Below, piece after piece: positions 1 through 7,294 of a DNA stretch of 13,872 nucleotides. This stretch comes from Bacteroidota bacterium (GTDB taxonomy: Bacteria > Bacteroidota > Bacteroidia > Cytophagales > Cyclobacteriaceae), in the NCBI GenBank assembly GCA_027297025.1, contig JAPUIM010000091.1, positions 1 to 13,872 on the forward strand, in the 5' to 3' direction. A model generated the notes under the pieces. That model saw only the letters and a list, made by a program, of their open reading frames with translations, did not search any database and was not told the origin of the DNA. The position numbers and the translations under genes are program-made. The first letter of the stretch is position 1, and every line of letters begins with the position of its first letter.

Positions 1-296
1 TTGAACCTGTCCCGATATTCTATTTCCTAGGCTATCCATTATTCGGGATACAAAATGGACTTGGGGTATTAGGTGGCGGGTATTGCTAATTGTACCCCCG
101 GTGACATCAATATTTTCGGGGTCAAACCATCGAAGTAGAAAATAGAGATCTTGTCTTGGTGAATTCAACCTTCTCTCTCAGCTGTTGGACCTTTTCAGAT
201 GTCAGGATCTACCGGTGATTTGCCCATTTCTGCACCACAATTAGCCATTAATATCGTAAATTTGGGACATTAAATTGACTAAAACAACACAATATT
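1..296. other. No supportable gene; broken reading frames upstream of the acyl-CoA dehydrogenase
   Basis: No intact gene is visible here. The base composition is less A/T-rich than the other intergenic stretches of the window, and there are short open frames on both strands that are all interrupted. On the minus strand one frame starts ATG at about base 249, stops after 17 codons, then stays open from about 200 to the window edge without an ATG until base 39. On the plus strand frame 3 reads openly from 3 to about 89 and again from 105 to 212. None gives a recognisable domain. It could be a decayed gene, or the 5' end of a minus-strand gene lying to the left that starts at ATG 39 or a non-ATG codon. 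A -7 promoter box for the next gene lies at 257-264. Confidence 0.3.
257..264 (+). promoter_or_regulatory. Putative Bacteroidota -7 box upstream of the acyl-CoA dehydrogenase gene
   Basis: TAAATTTG matches the TAnnTTTG consensus exactly and would place transcription start about 26 bases before the ATG at 297. No good TTTG -33 box is found at the usual 17-23 base distance (the nearest, TTTC at 227-230, is 26 bases away), so the assignment is tentative. Confidence 0.35.
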
Positions 297-1520
297 ATGC
301 CCATAAACACCCTTCAACAAGAAAAATCGACACTCAAAAATGTTTTCACTGATCCCTTTGAATCACCCGACTTTTATGCTATTGACGATTTATTGACAGA
401 GGAACATAAATTGATAAGAAGCTCCATTCGCGACTTTGTTAAGAAGGAAATTACTCCCTACGTAGAAGACTGGTGTCAAAAAGCAGAATTCCCCGTGGAG
501 ATGGTGAAAAAATTTGGGAAAATCGGAGCGTTTGGCCCCACCATTCCCCTGAAATACGGGGGAGGAGGTCTTGATAATATATCTTATGGGTTGATCATGC
601 AAGAAATTGAAAGAGGCGACTCAGGAATGCGATCTACTGCCTCAGTCCAAGGATCTTTGGTGATGTATCCAATTTACACCTTTGGTAGCGAAGAACAAAA
701 AAGAAAATATTTGCCCAAACTGGCCTCCGGTGAACTCTTAGGATGTTTCGGACTTACCGAACCCGATTTTGGTTCTAACCCAGCGGGTATGCTATCCAAC
801 TTCAAAGATGTAGGTGATTATTATTTGTTGAATGGTTCGAAAATGTGGATAAGTAACGCTCCCGATGCCGATATCGCTGTAGTATGGGCCAAAAATGAGC
901 AGGATCGAATAAAAGGTTTGATTGTTGAACGGGGAATGGAAGGATTTACTACTCCTGAAACCCATGGTAAATGGTCTTTAAGGGCCAGTGGTACCGGTGA
1001 GTTGGTCTTTGACAATGTAAAGGTACCGAAAGCGAATCTTTTGCCGGAAAAGGATGGATTAGGAGCTCCTTTATTGTGTCTGGATTCGGCCAGGTATGGC
1101 ATTGCCTGGGGATCAATAGGCGCTGCCATGGATTGTTATGAATCAGCTCGTCGATACGCACTGGAACGTATTCAATTCGATAAACCCATTGCTTCTTTTC
1201 AATTGATACAGAAAAAATTGGCAGAAATGCTTACAGAAATCACTAAGGGGCAGTTGTTGAATTGGAGACTGGGAGTGATGAAAGATGAAGGGAAAGCCAC
1301 AACCGCCCAGATTTCACTGGCTAAACGAAACAATGTTGAAATAGCATTAAATATTGCCCGGGAAGCCCGGCAAATTCATGGTGGTATGGGAATAATCGGG
1401 GATTATTCCATTATGAGGCACATGGCCAATCTCGAGTCAGTGATCACCTACGAAGGAACCCATGATATACATCTATTGATTTTAGGCCAAGAGATTACCG
1501 GAATACAGGCCTTTTCCTAA
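297..1520 (+). CDS. gcdH: Acyl-CoA dehydrogenase, glutaryl-CoA dehydrogenase type
   Basis: Predicted FAD-dependent acyl-CoA dehydrogenase of 407 residues, best matching glutaryl-CoA dehydrogenase, which oxidises and decarboxylates glutaryl-CoA to crotonyl-CoA in lysine and tryptophan degradation and passes electrons to electron-transfer flavoprotein. Seen: the acyl-CoA dehydrogenase helical N-terminal domain (about 33-145), the beta domain with LLGCFGLTEPDFGSNP (147-161), and the C-terminal helical domain with RIQFDKPIASFQ (291-302) and QIHGGMGIIGDY (359-370). The catalytic base is in ITYEGTHDIH, Glu386, next to Tyr385. Residues expected at the carboxylate end of glutaryl-CoA in characterised enzymes are also present: Glu105, Arg112 and Ser116 in EIERGDSGMRSTAS. 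The usual Asp of GSDP is Asn161, a mild deviation. The ATG at 297 has an A/T-rich leader and no Shine-Dalgarno. Its TAA overlaps the TAG of the convergent DUF1573 gene by a few bases. A related short-chain acyl-CoA dehydrogenase remains possible. Confidence 0.88.
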   Translation: MPINTLQQEKSTLKNVFTDPFESPDFYAIDDLLTEEHKLIRSSIRDFVKKEITPYVEDWCQKAEFPVEMVKKFGKIGAFGPTIPLKYGGGGLDNISYGLIMQEIERGDSGMRSTASVQGSLVMYPIYTFGSEEQKRKYLPKLASGELLGCFGLTEPDFGSNPAGMLSNFKDVGDYYLLNGSKMWISNAPDADIAVVWAKNEQDRIKGLIVERGMEGFTTPETHGKWSLRASGTGELVFDNVKVPKANLLPEKDGLGAPLLCLDSARYGIAWGSIGAAMDCYESARRYALERIQFDKPIASFQLIQKKLAEMLTEITKGQLLNWRLGVMKDEGKATTAQISLAKRNNVEIALNIAREARQIHGGMGIIGDYSIMRHMANLESVITYEGTHDIHLLILGQEITGIQAFS

Positions 1521-2605
1521 TTTCCAACAGATGCTTTAATGGTAATCATTTGGGTGGGCGCCGAGGGATCATTAGAAAATATTGTCACCGATTTGTGCTG
1601 GGTCCCTTTACGTCTCTCGGAATTAAAGGTCACTTTCAGAATACTGCTTTCCCCGGGTTTAAGCGTTGTTTTTTCCGGTTTCGAGACAGTACAGCCACAA
1701 TTGGCCTTGGTCTTACGAATATTGAGGTCTGAGCCCCCTGTATTGGTAAATGTAAACTCTGTGCTCACTACATCTCCTGACTTAATTGATCCAAAATCAT
1801 GGGAAGTTTCTTCAAAAATTAATTTGGGAGCTTGGGCCAATTGCTCCGGAGTCATTGGAGGAAAATATTCTTCAATGGTAGCCAGCACATAAAATTGTTT
1901 ACTTGATTCACTCTTTTCGTTAGTAAATAAAATAATATTATCATTTTGGTATCCTAAATCATTCTTTTTCACCGGATCATACTTAATCTGAATTTGTCCT
2001 TTCTGCTTTGGTAGTAAGGTCTTTGGGATAACTGAAACAAAAATGTGTTCAGGGGTTACTACCTTCTCGGTGAAAGAAATCACCGAATCACTGGCATTAT
2101 AAACATCAAAATTTCTGGTTACCATTCCTTGAGTAGTGATTTTTCCCATATTAAAAGACCTATACTTCACCCTTATACCCCCCATTAGCGTAGGATAATC
2201 GTCCTCCGGAGTGCGGGGTTTCGGGGTAACATTTCCTTGAATGTAAAATACCGTAACCGGATTTTGCGAAGCGTTAGTGGTTATGGTAAGTGATTTGCGA
2301 AATGGCCCGGGGCGGTTTCTTGGATTATATTGAGCCTGCACATAACCGGATTCCCCCGGTTGTATTTCATCCTTGGACCAACCCGGTGTAGTACAACCAC
2401 AGGACGCTTTCACATTTAATATTCTGATCGGTACATCAAAGTAATTGGTGAAAATGAATTCATGCATTACTGGTCCATCTACTTCATTAATAGGACCAAA
2501 ATCATGGGTAGTACCATTTGCATTGTCAGCTGGATTAGGCAACATTTGTGCATTTACAAATGTGACAAACAAAAAGCTCCAAATAATTGCCAATGCTCTT
2601 TTCAT
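1517..2605 (-). CDS. Secreted DUF1573 protein with three Ig-like repeats
   Basis: A 362-residue exported protein of the DUF1573 family, common in Bacteroidota and without an established molecular function. Residues 1-19 form a signal peptide (Lys-Arg, hydrophobic core, VNA cleavage site before Gln20). There are three beta-sandwich (ASH/HYDIN-like) modules. The first, about 33-125, has HDFGPI and the family hallmark CGCT (69-72). The middle one, about 148-245, starts RSFNMGKI but lacks the CGC motif. The last, about 268-360, again has HDFGSI and CGCT (303-306), with LKPGESS (315-321). No membrane anchor, lipobox or type IX sorting domain is seen, so a periplasmic location is inferred. The paired cysteines of CGC could form disulfides or bind metal. 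It converges on the acyl-CoA dehydrogenase gene with overlapping stops and is divergent from trpS. Confidence 0.85.
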   Translation of the reverse strand: MKRALAIIWSFLFVTFVNAQMLPNPADNANGTTHDFGPINEVDGPVMHEFIFTNYFDVPIRILNVKASCGCTTPGWSKDEIQPGESGYVQAQYNPRNRPGPFRKSLTITTNASQNPVTVFYIQGNVTPKPRTPEDDYPTLMGGIRVKYRSFNMGKITTQGMVTRNFDVYNASDSVISFTEKVVTPEHIFVSVIPKTLLPKQKGQIQIKYDPVKKNDLGYQNDNIILFTNEKSESSKQFYVLATIEEYFPPMTPEQLAQAPKLIFEETSHDFGSIKSGDVVSTEFTFTNTGGSDLNIRKTKANCGCTVSKPEKTTLKPGESSILKVTFNSERRKGTQHKSVTIFSNDPSAPTQMITIKASVGN

Positions 2606-2657
2606 AATCTTATGTTTATAATTTCTCTGATATCCATCCCATCAATTTCACTATAGA

Positions 2658-2687
2658 CAAAAATACGTCACAAAATTTTCTTGGAAA
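2658..2687 (-). promoter_or_regulatory. Putative -33/-7 promoter of the DUF1573 gene
   Basis: Read on the minus strand, TATTTTTG (2665-2658) matches TAnnTTTG exactly, and TTTC (2687-2684) lies 18 bases upstream of it as a one-mismatch -33 box. This places the start site about 45 bases before the ATG at 2605. Confidence 0.45.
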
Positions 2688-2726
2688 ATGGAAACACCAA
2701 ATTTGTTTAATGACTTTCCAATTGGG

Positions 2727-2758
2727 TTTACAATGTCCATCATTTTTTGTTTACTTTG
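2727..2758 (+). promoter_or_regulatory. Weak candidate promoter of trpS
   Basis: TTACTTTG (2751-2758) is a one-mismatch match to the Bacteroidota -7 box, preceded 20 bases upstream by TTTA (2727-2730) as a one-mismatch -33 box. It would give a leader of only about 12 bases before the ATG at 2778. No attenuator or T-box-like structure is visible in the 172-base divergent gap. Confidence 0.3.
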
Positions 2759-2777
2759 CTGAAAAAAATTTTTGGCC

Positions 2778-3746
2778 ATGGCAAGGATATTAACTGGAAT
2801 ACAAAGTACCGGCAGACCTCATCTTGGAAATATATTGGGAGCGATCATACCTGGTATAAAGTTGTCCAAAGATCCCAAAAATGAAGCATTATTTTTCATC
2901 GCTGATCTGCATTCCTTGACAGCCATAAAAGATCCCCAAATTAGACAAACCAATACCCAAGCCACGGCGGCAGCCTGGTTGGCATTTGGCTTCGATTCGA
3001 CAAAAAATATTTTTTATCGTCAATCCAAAATACCCGCAGTTTGTGAATTGGCGTGGTACCTAAGCTGTTTCACTCCCTATCCCATGTTGACCAACGCTAC
3101 CTCATTTAAGGAAAAAGCCGATAAACTCTCAGATGTGAATGCAGGTCTATTCAACTATCCGGTATTAATGACTGGTGATATCGTACTGTATGATGCTGAT
3201 TTTGTGCCAGTAGGAAAGGACCAGCAACAGCATCTCGAAATAGCCAGAGACATTGCCCAAAGCTTTAATCGTCAATATGGTGATACCTTTGTTATCCCTC
3301 AGGCAATGATTGATCCCAAAGTGATGACCATTCCTGGCACCGATGGCCAAAAGATGAGCAAATCCTACAACAACATTATTGACATTTTTTCTCCGGACAA
3401 GCAACTACACAAGGTTATCATGTCAATTGTGACTGACAGTACCCCATTGGAAGAACCAAAGAATCCGGATACCTGTAATGTGTTTAAAATTTACAGTTTA
3501 CTAGCAAATAGTGAACAAACGGATACAATGAGAAAGAATTATATTCAAGGTAATTACGGCTACGGCCAAGCCAAACAGGGTTTATTTGAATTGGTCCTTG
3601 AGAAATATCAAAAAGAAAGAAAAACTTTTAACTACTATATAGAAAACCCTATTGAACTGGAAAAGGAATTATTGCAAGGGGAGGAAAAAGCTAAAGTAAT
3701 TGCAAACGAAGTATTATCAAGAGTGAAATTAAAACTTGGATATTAG
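2778..3746 (+). CDS. trpS: Tryptophanyl-tRNA synthetase
   Basis: Cytoplasmic class Ic aminoacyl-tRNA synthetase that charges tRNA(Trp) with tryptophan using ATP. The product is 322 residues, normal for the compact bacterial enzyme. Seen: the N-terminal RILTGIQSTGRPHLGN, whose PHLGN (14-18) is the HIGH-equivalent ATP motif; IADLHSLT (41-48); the tryptophan and ATP-pocket segment MTGDIVLYDADFVPVGKDQQQH (131-152); and the KMSKS loop in GQKMSKSYNN (190-199). The frame can be extended by two codons to a TTG at 2772. I chose ATG 2778 because MARILTGIQ matches the usual family N-terminus and nothing favours the TTG. The TAG ends at 3746 and the stop of the convergent gene begins at 3747, with no base between. 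It is a housekeeping gene with no functional link to its neighbours apparent. Confidence 0.97.
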   Translation: MARILTGIQSTGRPHLGNILGAIIPGIKLSKDPKNEALFFIADLHSLTAIKDPQIRQTNTQATAAAWLAFGFDSTKNIFYRQSKIPAVCELAWYLSCFTPYPMLTNATSFKEKADKLSDVNAGLFNYPVLMTGDIVLYDADFVPVGKDQQQHLEIARDIAQSFNRQYGDTFVIPQAMIDPKVMTIPGTDGQKMSKSYNNIIDIFSPDKQLHKVIMSIVTDSTPLEEPKNPDTCNVFKIYSLLANSEQTDTMRKNYIQGNYGYGQAKQGLFELVLEKYQKERKTFNYYIENPIELEKELLQGEEKAKVIANEVLSRVKLKLGY

Positions 3747-4169
3747 TTATTCTGCCGTCCATACCTCTTCGCGGGTTTCTTTTCCAATTTGTAATAAAAT
3801 TCGGGTTGGTCCGGGTACAATCACCAACCGCACAACCTTATTTGGATAGTCATCGGTATCCACAATCACACCCTCATCTGAGTCAACATCCAATAGTTTT
3901 TGTCCACTCGGAGAGGAACCTCGATCTACATACTTTTTAGCTAAGTAAGCGGTGGGCAATAATACATCGCTTTCAGGACAATGTTCCTCGTGAATATCAG
4001 TCAGTGTATCCTCCATATAGTCTCCGAAATTTTCGATGAAATCATCTTCAAGGTCGTGCAATTCCTGCTCCACTTGGTCATAAAGCTCATCATTATAATC
4101 TAATTCACTAATCGTATTCTTTTTTTCGGCAATTGCCAGGAGAGCGTTATCCAGTTCCTTAATATCCAT
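3747..4169 (-). CDS. Acidic conserved-looking protein of unknown function
   Basis: A 140-residue protein I do not recognise. It has no signal peptide and no membrane segment, so it is probably cytoplasmic. The N-terminal half (about 1-60) is predicted helical and strongly acidic, with clusters such as QELHDLEDDFIENFGDYMED, and may form a coiled coil or helical hairpin. After a short segment LLPTAYLAKKYVDR (69-82), the C-terminal half (about 91-138) looks like beta strands: KLLDVDSDEGVIVD, KVVRLVIVPGPTRILLQIG. The single cysteine (HEEHCPES, Cys64) is not in a metal motif. Codon use looks like its neighbours and the frame overlaps no better candidate, which supports a real gene. It abuts trpS at the stop codons. 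Its promoter was not identified in the 148-base gap shared with the dioxygenase gene. Confidence 0.75.
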   Translation of the reverse strand: MDIKELDNALLAIAEKKNTISELDYNDELYDQVEQELHDLEDDFIENFGDYMEDTLTDIHEEHCPESDVLLPTAYLAKKYVDRGSSPSGQKLLDVDSDEGVIVDTDDYPNKVVRLVIVPGPTRILLQIGKETREEVWTAE

Positions 4170-4245
4170 TACTTCTACTGTCGTTTCTTTGAATCAAGTA
4201 TATATGAAGGGTAATATATATTAAATTCCACTAGTTTCAAATTAT

Positions 4246-4276
4246 TTTATTTATACCAGGGAATGGCGTATTTTTG
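4246..4276 (+). promoter_or_regulatory. Putative promoter of the hpd transcript
   Basis: TATTTTTG (4269-4276) is an exact match to TAnnTTTG. TTTA (4246-4249), a one-mismatch -33 box, lies exactly 19 bases upstream, the canonical Bacteroidota spacing. Transcription would start near 4283, about 35 bases before the ATG at 4318. It is the best promoter match in the window. Confidence 0.55.
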
Positions 4277-4317
4277 GGTAGATACACCTTAATCCCAAAA
4301 TACTAAACAGTAGAACA

Positions 4318-5412
4318 ATGCAAGAAGATTTCCTACCTATTAATGGCACTGATTTCATTGAATTTTACGTTGGAAATGCCAAACAATCAGCTCAATATTA
4401 TCAGACCGCATTTGGTTTTGAGCTTGTTGCATACGCCGGTCCGGAAACCGGACGAAAAGACCGTGCCAGTTATGTACTACAGCAAGGAAAGATCAGGTTG
4501 ATCCTTACCTCAAGCCTTTTCCCCGATTCCGAAATAACGGAACACGTAAAGAAACATGGGGATGGGGTAAAAGTATTGGCTTTATGGGTTGATGACGCTG
4601 AAGAATCATTTAATAAAACAGTTTCTCGGGGAGCGGTTGCTACCTCTGAACCTGAAACCCTGGAAGATGAACATGGCCAGGTGAAAGTAGCTTCCATTAA
4701 GACCTATGGAGACACTCTTCATACTTTTGTGGAGCGCACTAATTACCAGGGAGTTTTCATGCCTGGGTTTGTCCCTAAAGAAAGTTTGATGAAAATCGAA
4801 CCCATTGGATTGAAGTATATCGATCATTGTGTGGGCAATGTGGGCTGGGGTGAAATGAACACATGGGTCAAATTTTATGAAGATGTTATGGGCTTCAAGT
4901 TGCTCCTCACCTTTGATGATAAAGATATATCCACCGAGTTTACTGCCTTGATGTCAAAGGTTGTATCCAATGGCAATGGATACATCAAATTTCCCATTAA
5001 CGAACCTGCCAAAGGTAAAAAGAAGTCACAGATCGAAGAGTATATAGATTCCTATAATGGAGCCGGGGTGCAGCATATCGCTGTGGCTACGGATGACATT
5101 ATCCATACTGTAGGAGAACTTAGAAGACGAGGAGTAGAATTCTTATATGTCCCTGACCTGTACTATGAAGATGTTTTAGATCGGGTAGGAGAAATAGATG
5201 AGGATCTAAAACCTCTCAAGGACCTCAACATATTGATAGATCGCGATGATGAAGGTTATTTGCTCCAAATTTTCACCAAACCAGTACAGGACCGACCTAC
5301 GGTGTTTTATGAGATTATACAGAGAAAAGGGGCAAAATCTTTTGGAAAAGGCAATTTTAAGGCTTTATTTGAGTCCATCGAAAGAGAACAGGAACTAAGA
5401 GGCAATCTTTGA
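4318..5412 (+). CDS. hpd: 4-hydroxyphenylpyruvate dioxygenase
   Basis: Non-haem iron dioxygenase converting 4-hydroxyphenylpyruvate to homogentisate, the second step of tyrosine degradation. The 364 residues form two vicinal-oxygen-chelate domains: an N-terminal non-catalytic half (about 8-155) and a C-terminal catalytic half (about 162-350). The two-His-one-Glu iron site is visible: His170 in KYIDHCVGN, His253 in GVQHIAVAT and Glu332 in VFYEIIQRKG. The conserved C-terminal gate helix SFGKGNFKALFESIEREQ (341-358) is intact, as are TWVKFYEDVMGF (182-193) and RRGVEFL. Hydroxymandelate synthase shares this fold, but catabolic context and full family similarity favour the dioxygenase. Homogentisate dioxygenase and later pathway genes are not in this window. 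A phosphomutase gene follows after 34 bases on the same strand, so the two may share a transcript from the promoter at 4246-4276. Confidence 0.96.
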   Translation: MQEDFLPINGTDFIEFYVGNAKQSAQYYQTAFGFELVAYAGPETGRKDRASYVLQQGKIRLILTSSLFPDSEITEHVKKHGDGVKVLALWVDDAEESFNKTVSRGAVATSEPETLEDEHGQVKVASIKTYGDTLHTFVERTNYQGVFMPGFVPKESLMKIEPIGLKYIDHCVGNVGWGEMNTWVKFYEDVMGFKLLLTFDDKDISTEFTALMSKVVSNGNGYIKFPINEPAKGKKKSQIEEYIDSYNGAGVQHIAVATDDIIHTVGELRRRGVEFLYVPDLYYEDVLDRVGEIDEDLKPLKDLNILIDRDDEGYLLQIFTKPVQDRPTVFYEIIQRKGAKSFGKGNFKALFESIEREQELRGNL

Positions 5413-5446
5413 TAATTCCCTTGAGCCAAAGTAAAAGAGTAACAAA

Positions 5447-7171
5447 ATGGAGGCTAAAGAAAAAGCTTTGAAATGGCTAAATGGTCAAATTGACGAGGGA
5501 GCCAAAAAGGAAATTCATCAAATGTTGGAGGATAACGATCCAACTGAACTTAATGAAGCCTTTTACAAAGATCTTGAATTCGGTACTGGAGGCTTAAGAG
5601 GAATCATGGGGATTGGCTCCAACCGTATGAATAAATACACGGTGGGAATGGCCACTCAAGGATTGAGCAATTATCTTTTGAATATCTTTCCTGGAAATAG
5701 CATAAAAGTTGCCATTGCCCATGACTCTCGTAATAAAAGCGATTACTTTACCGAAGTCGCTGCCTCGGTCTTATCAGCCAATGGTATCAAGGTATATGTG
5801 TTCAAGGAATTGAGACCCACTCCGGAATTATCTTATGCCATTAGACATTATGGGTGCAAAAGTGGCATTGTTGTTACCGCCTCACACAACCCTAAAGAAT
5901 ACAATGGATATAAGGTTTATTGGGATGATGGTTCTCAGATCATTTCTCCTCACGATAAAAACATCATAGAAGAAGTTGCTAAAATAGGCAGTTTCGATGA
6001 AGTAAAGTTTGAAAAGGACTCTTCCCTGATCGCCTACATTGGAGATGAATTGGACGATATATATCTGGCAGAAATAGAAAATGTATGTCTGTCCAAATCT
6101 TCCATTAAAAATCAACACGATCTTAAAATCGTTTACACGCCCATTCATGGCACTGGTATTACGGTTATTCCTAAAATCCTGGCAAAATTAGGTTTTGACA
6201 ATTTGCATATCGTAGAAGAACAATCTAAGCCGGATGGCAACTTCCCTACCGTGGTTTACCCCAATCCGGAAGAGGAGGAGGCCATGAGTATGGGATTGAA
6301 AAAGGCCAGGGAAATTGATGCAGACTTGGTATTGGCCACTGATCCGGATGCAGACCGAGTTGGAATAGCAGTAAAAAACAATCATGGAGAATTTCAACTT
6401 ATCAATGGAAATCAAACAGTAGCTCTGTACATCTACTATATGTTAACCAGATGGAAAGAACTAGGAAAACTAGACGGTAATCAATTTATTGTAAACACCA
6501 TCGTCACAACCGACCTAATTGATAAAATCGCAGAGCGATTTGGAGTGGATAACTATACCACATTGACAGGGTTTAAACACATAGCCGGGGTAATCCGGGA
6601 ACTGGAAGGCAAGAAAAAATTTATTGGAGGTGGCGAGGAAAGTTATGGATTAATGGTAAGTGACTTTGTAAGAGACAAAGATGCTGTTGCTGCTTGTTCT
6701 ATTATTGCCGAGATGGCAGCTTATGCCAAGGACCAAGGCAGTTCCCAATTCGATATGATGATCGATATGTATGTAGAGTTTGGTTTCTATAAAGAGAAGT
6801 TGATTTCATTGGTTAAAAAGGGAATTAGTGGAGCGGAAGAAATACAAAAAATAATGAAGGATCTTAGGGCTAATCCACCATCGGTCATTAACAGCTCAAA
6901 ACTGGTAAAACTGATTGATTATCAAACCAAAGTAGAAAAAAATTTGATAACCGGCGAAGAAAAACCAGTTCAGCTTCCGGAGTCTAATGTCCTTCAGTTT
7001 TTCACCGAAGATGGAAGTAAGATATCTGCTCGCCCCTCAGGAACAGAGCCCAAGATCAAGTTTTATTTTAGCGTGAATAAACCGTTAGACAGTGCTCAGA
7101 ACTTCGATCAGGTAAATGCAGAATTGGATCAAAAAATTGAATTGATCATTACTGACATGGGTCTTAACTAA
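5447..7171 (+). CDS. Phosphohexomutase, alpha-phosphoglucomutase (PgcA-like) type
   Basis: Cytoplasmic alpha-D-phosphohexomutase that interconverts glucose 1- and 6-phosphate (or the mannose equivalents) through a phosphoserine intermediate. At 574 residues it fits the long bacterial PgcA/YhxB group rather than the shorter ManB/GlmM group. Seen in order: DLEFGTGGLRGIMGIGSNRM (42-61), typical of this group; the active-site loop TASHNPKEYNGYKVYW (144-159) with phosphoserine Ser146; the Mg2+ loop DPDADR (299-304); the sugar-binding loop GGGEESYG (394-401); and the phosphate-binding loop RPSGTEPKIKFY (529-540). All key residues are present, so it should be active. Glucose versus mannose preference cannot be decided by eye. 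It starts 34 bases after hpd with an A-rich leader (AGTAAAAGAGTAACAAA) and is probably co-transcribed, though no biochemical link to tyrosine degradation is evident. Confidence 0.93.
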   Translation: MEAKEKALKWLNGQIDEGAKKEIHQMLEDNDPTELNEAFYKDLEFGTGGLRGIMGIGSNRMNKYTVGMATQGLSNYLLNIFPGNSIKVAIAHDSRNKSDYFTEVAASVLSANGIKVYVFKELRPTPELSYAIRHYGCKSGIVVTASHNPKEYNGYKVYWDDGSQIISPHDKNIIEEVAKIGSFDEVKFEKDSSLIAYIGDELDDIYLAEIENVCLSKSSIKNQHDLKIVYTPIHGTGITVIPKILAKLGFDNLHIVEEQSKPDGNFPTVVYPNPEEEEAMSMGLKKAREIDADLVLATDPDADRVGIAVKNNHGEFQLINGNQTVALYIYYMLTRWKELGKLDGNQFIVNTIVTTDLIDKIAERFGVDNYTTLTGFKHIAGVIRELEGKKKFIGGGEESYGLMVSDFVRDKDAVAACSIIAEMAAYAKDQGSSQFDMMIDMYVEFGFYKEKLISLVKKGISGAEEIQKIMKDLRANPPSVINSSKLVKLIDYQTKVEKNLITGEEKPVQLPESNVLQFFTEDGSKISARPSGTEPKIKFYFSVNKPLDSAQNFDQVNAELDQKIELIITDMGLN

Positions 7172-7294
7172 AATAAACCCGCTTGATTTACAATAACAAT
7201 GATTTCATCCTTTAAAAATTCAAGAATTTACTAATATAAAAATTAAATTATTTTCTATATTGTCTTCTTGCATTGCAAAACCAACCGAGCCTAA

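Noticed and set aside
10..48. Possible hairpin TCCCGA/TCGGGA at the left edge
   Set aside because: Only a 6-base stem with a 27-base loop and no T run; likely chance.
821..1161. Minus-strand frames of 70-102 codons inside the acyl-CoA dehydrogenase gene
   Set aside because: They are antisense shadows of a well-supported gene, with no motif or promoter of their own.
2772..2777. TTG start two codons upstream for tryptophanyl-tRNA synthetase
   Set aside because: The ATG at 2778 gives the usual MARILTGIQ N-terminus; the two extra residues have no support.
2606..2777. Tryptophan-responsive attenuator or T-box leader before trpS
   Set aside because: No tandem Trp codons, no T-box sequence and no terminator-like hairpin with a T run were found in the short gap.
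297..3746. Functional link between the glutaryl-CoA dehydrogenase (tryptophan/lysine degradation) and trpS
   Set aside because: The genes are separated by a secreted DUF1573 gene on the other strand and share no promoter; proximity is probably accidental.
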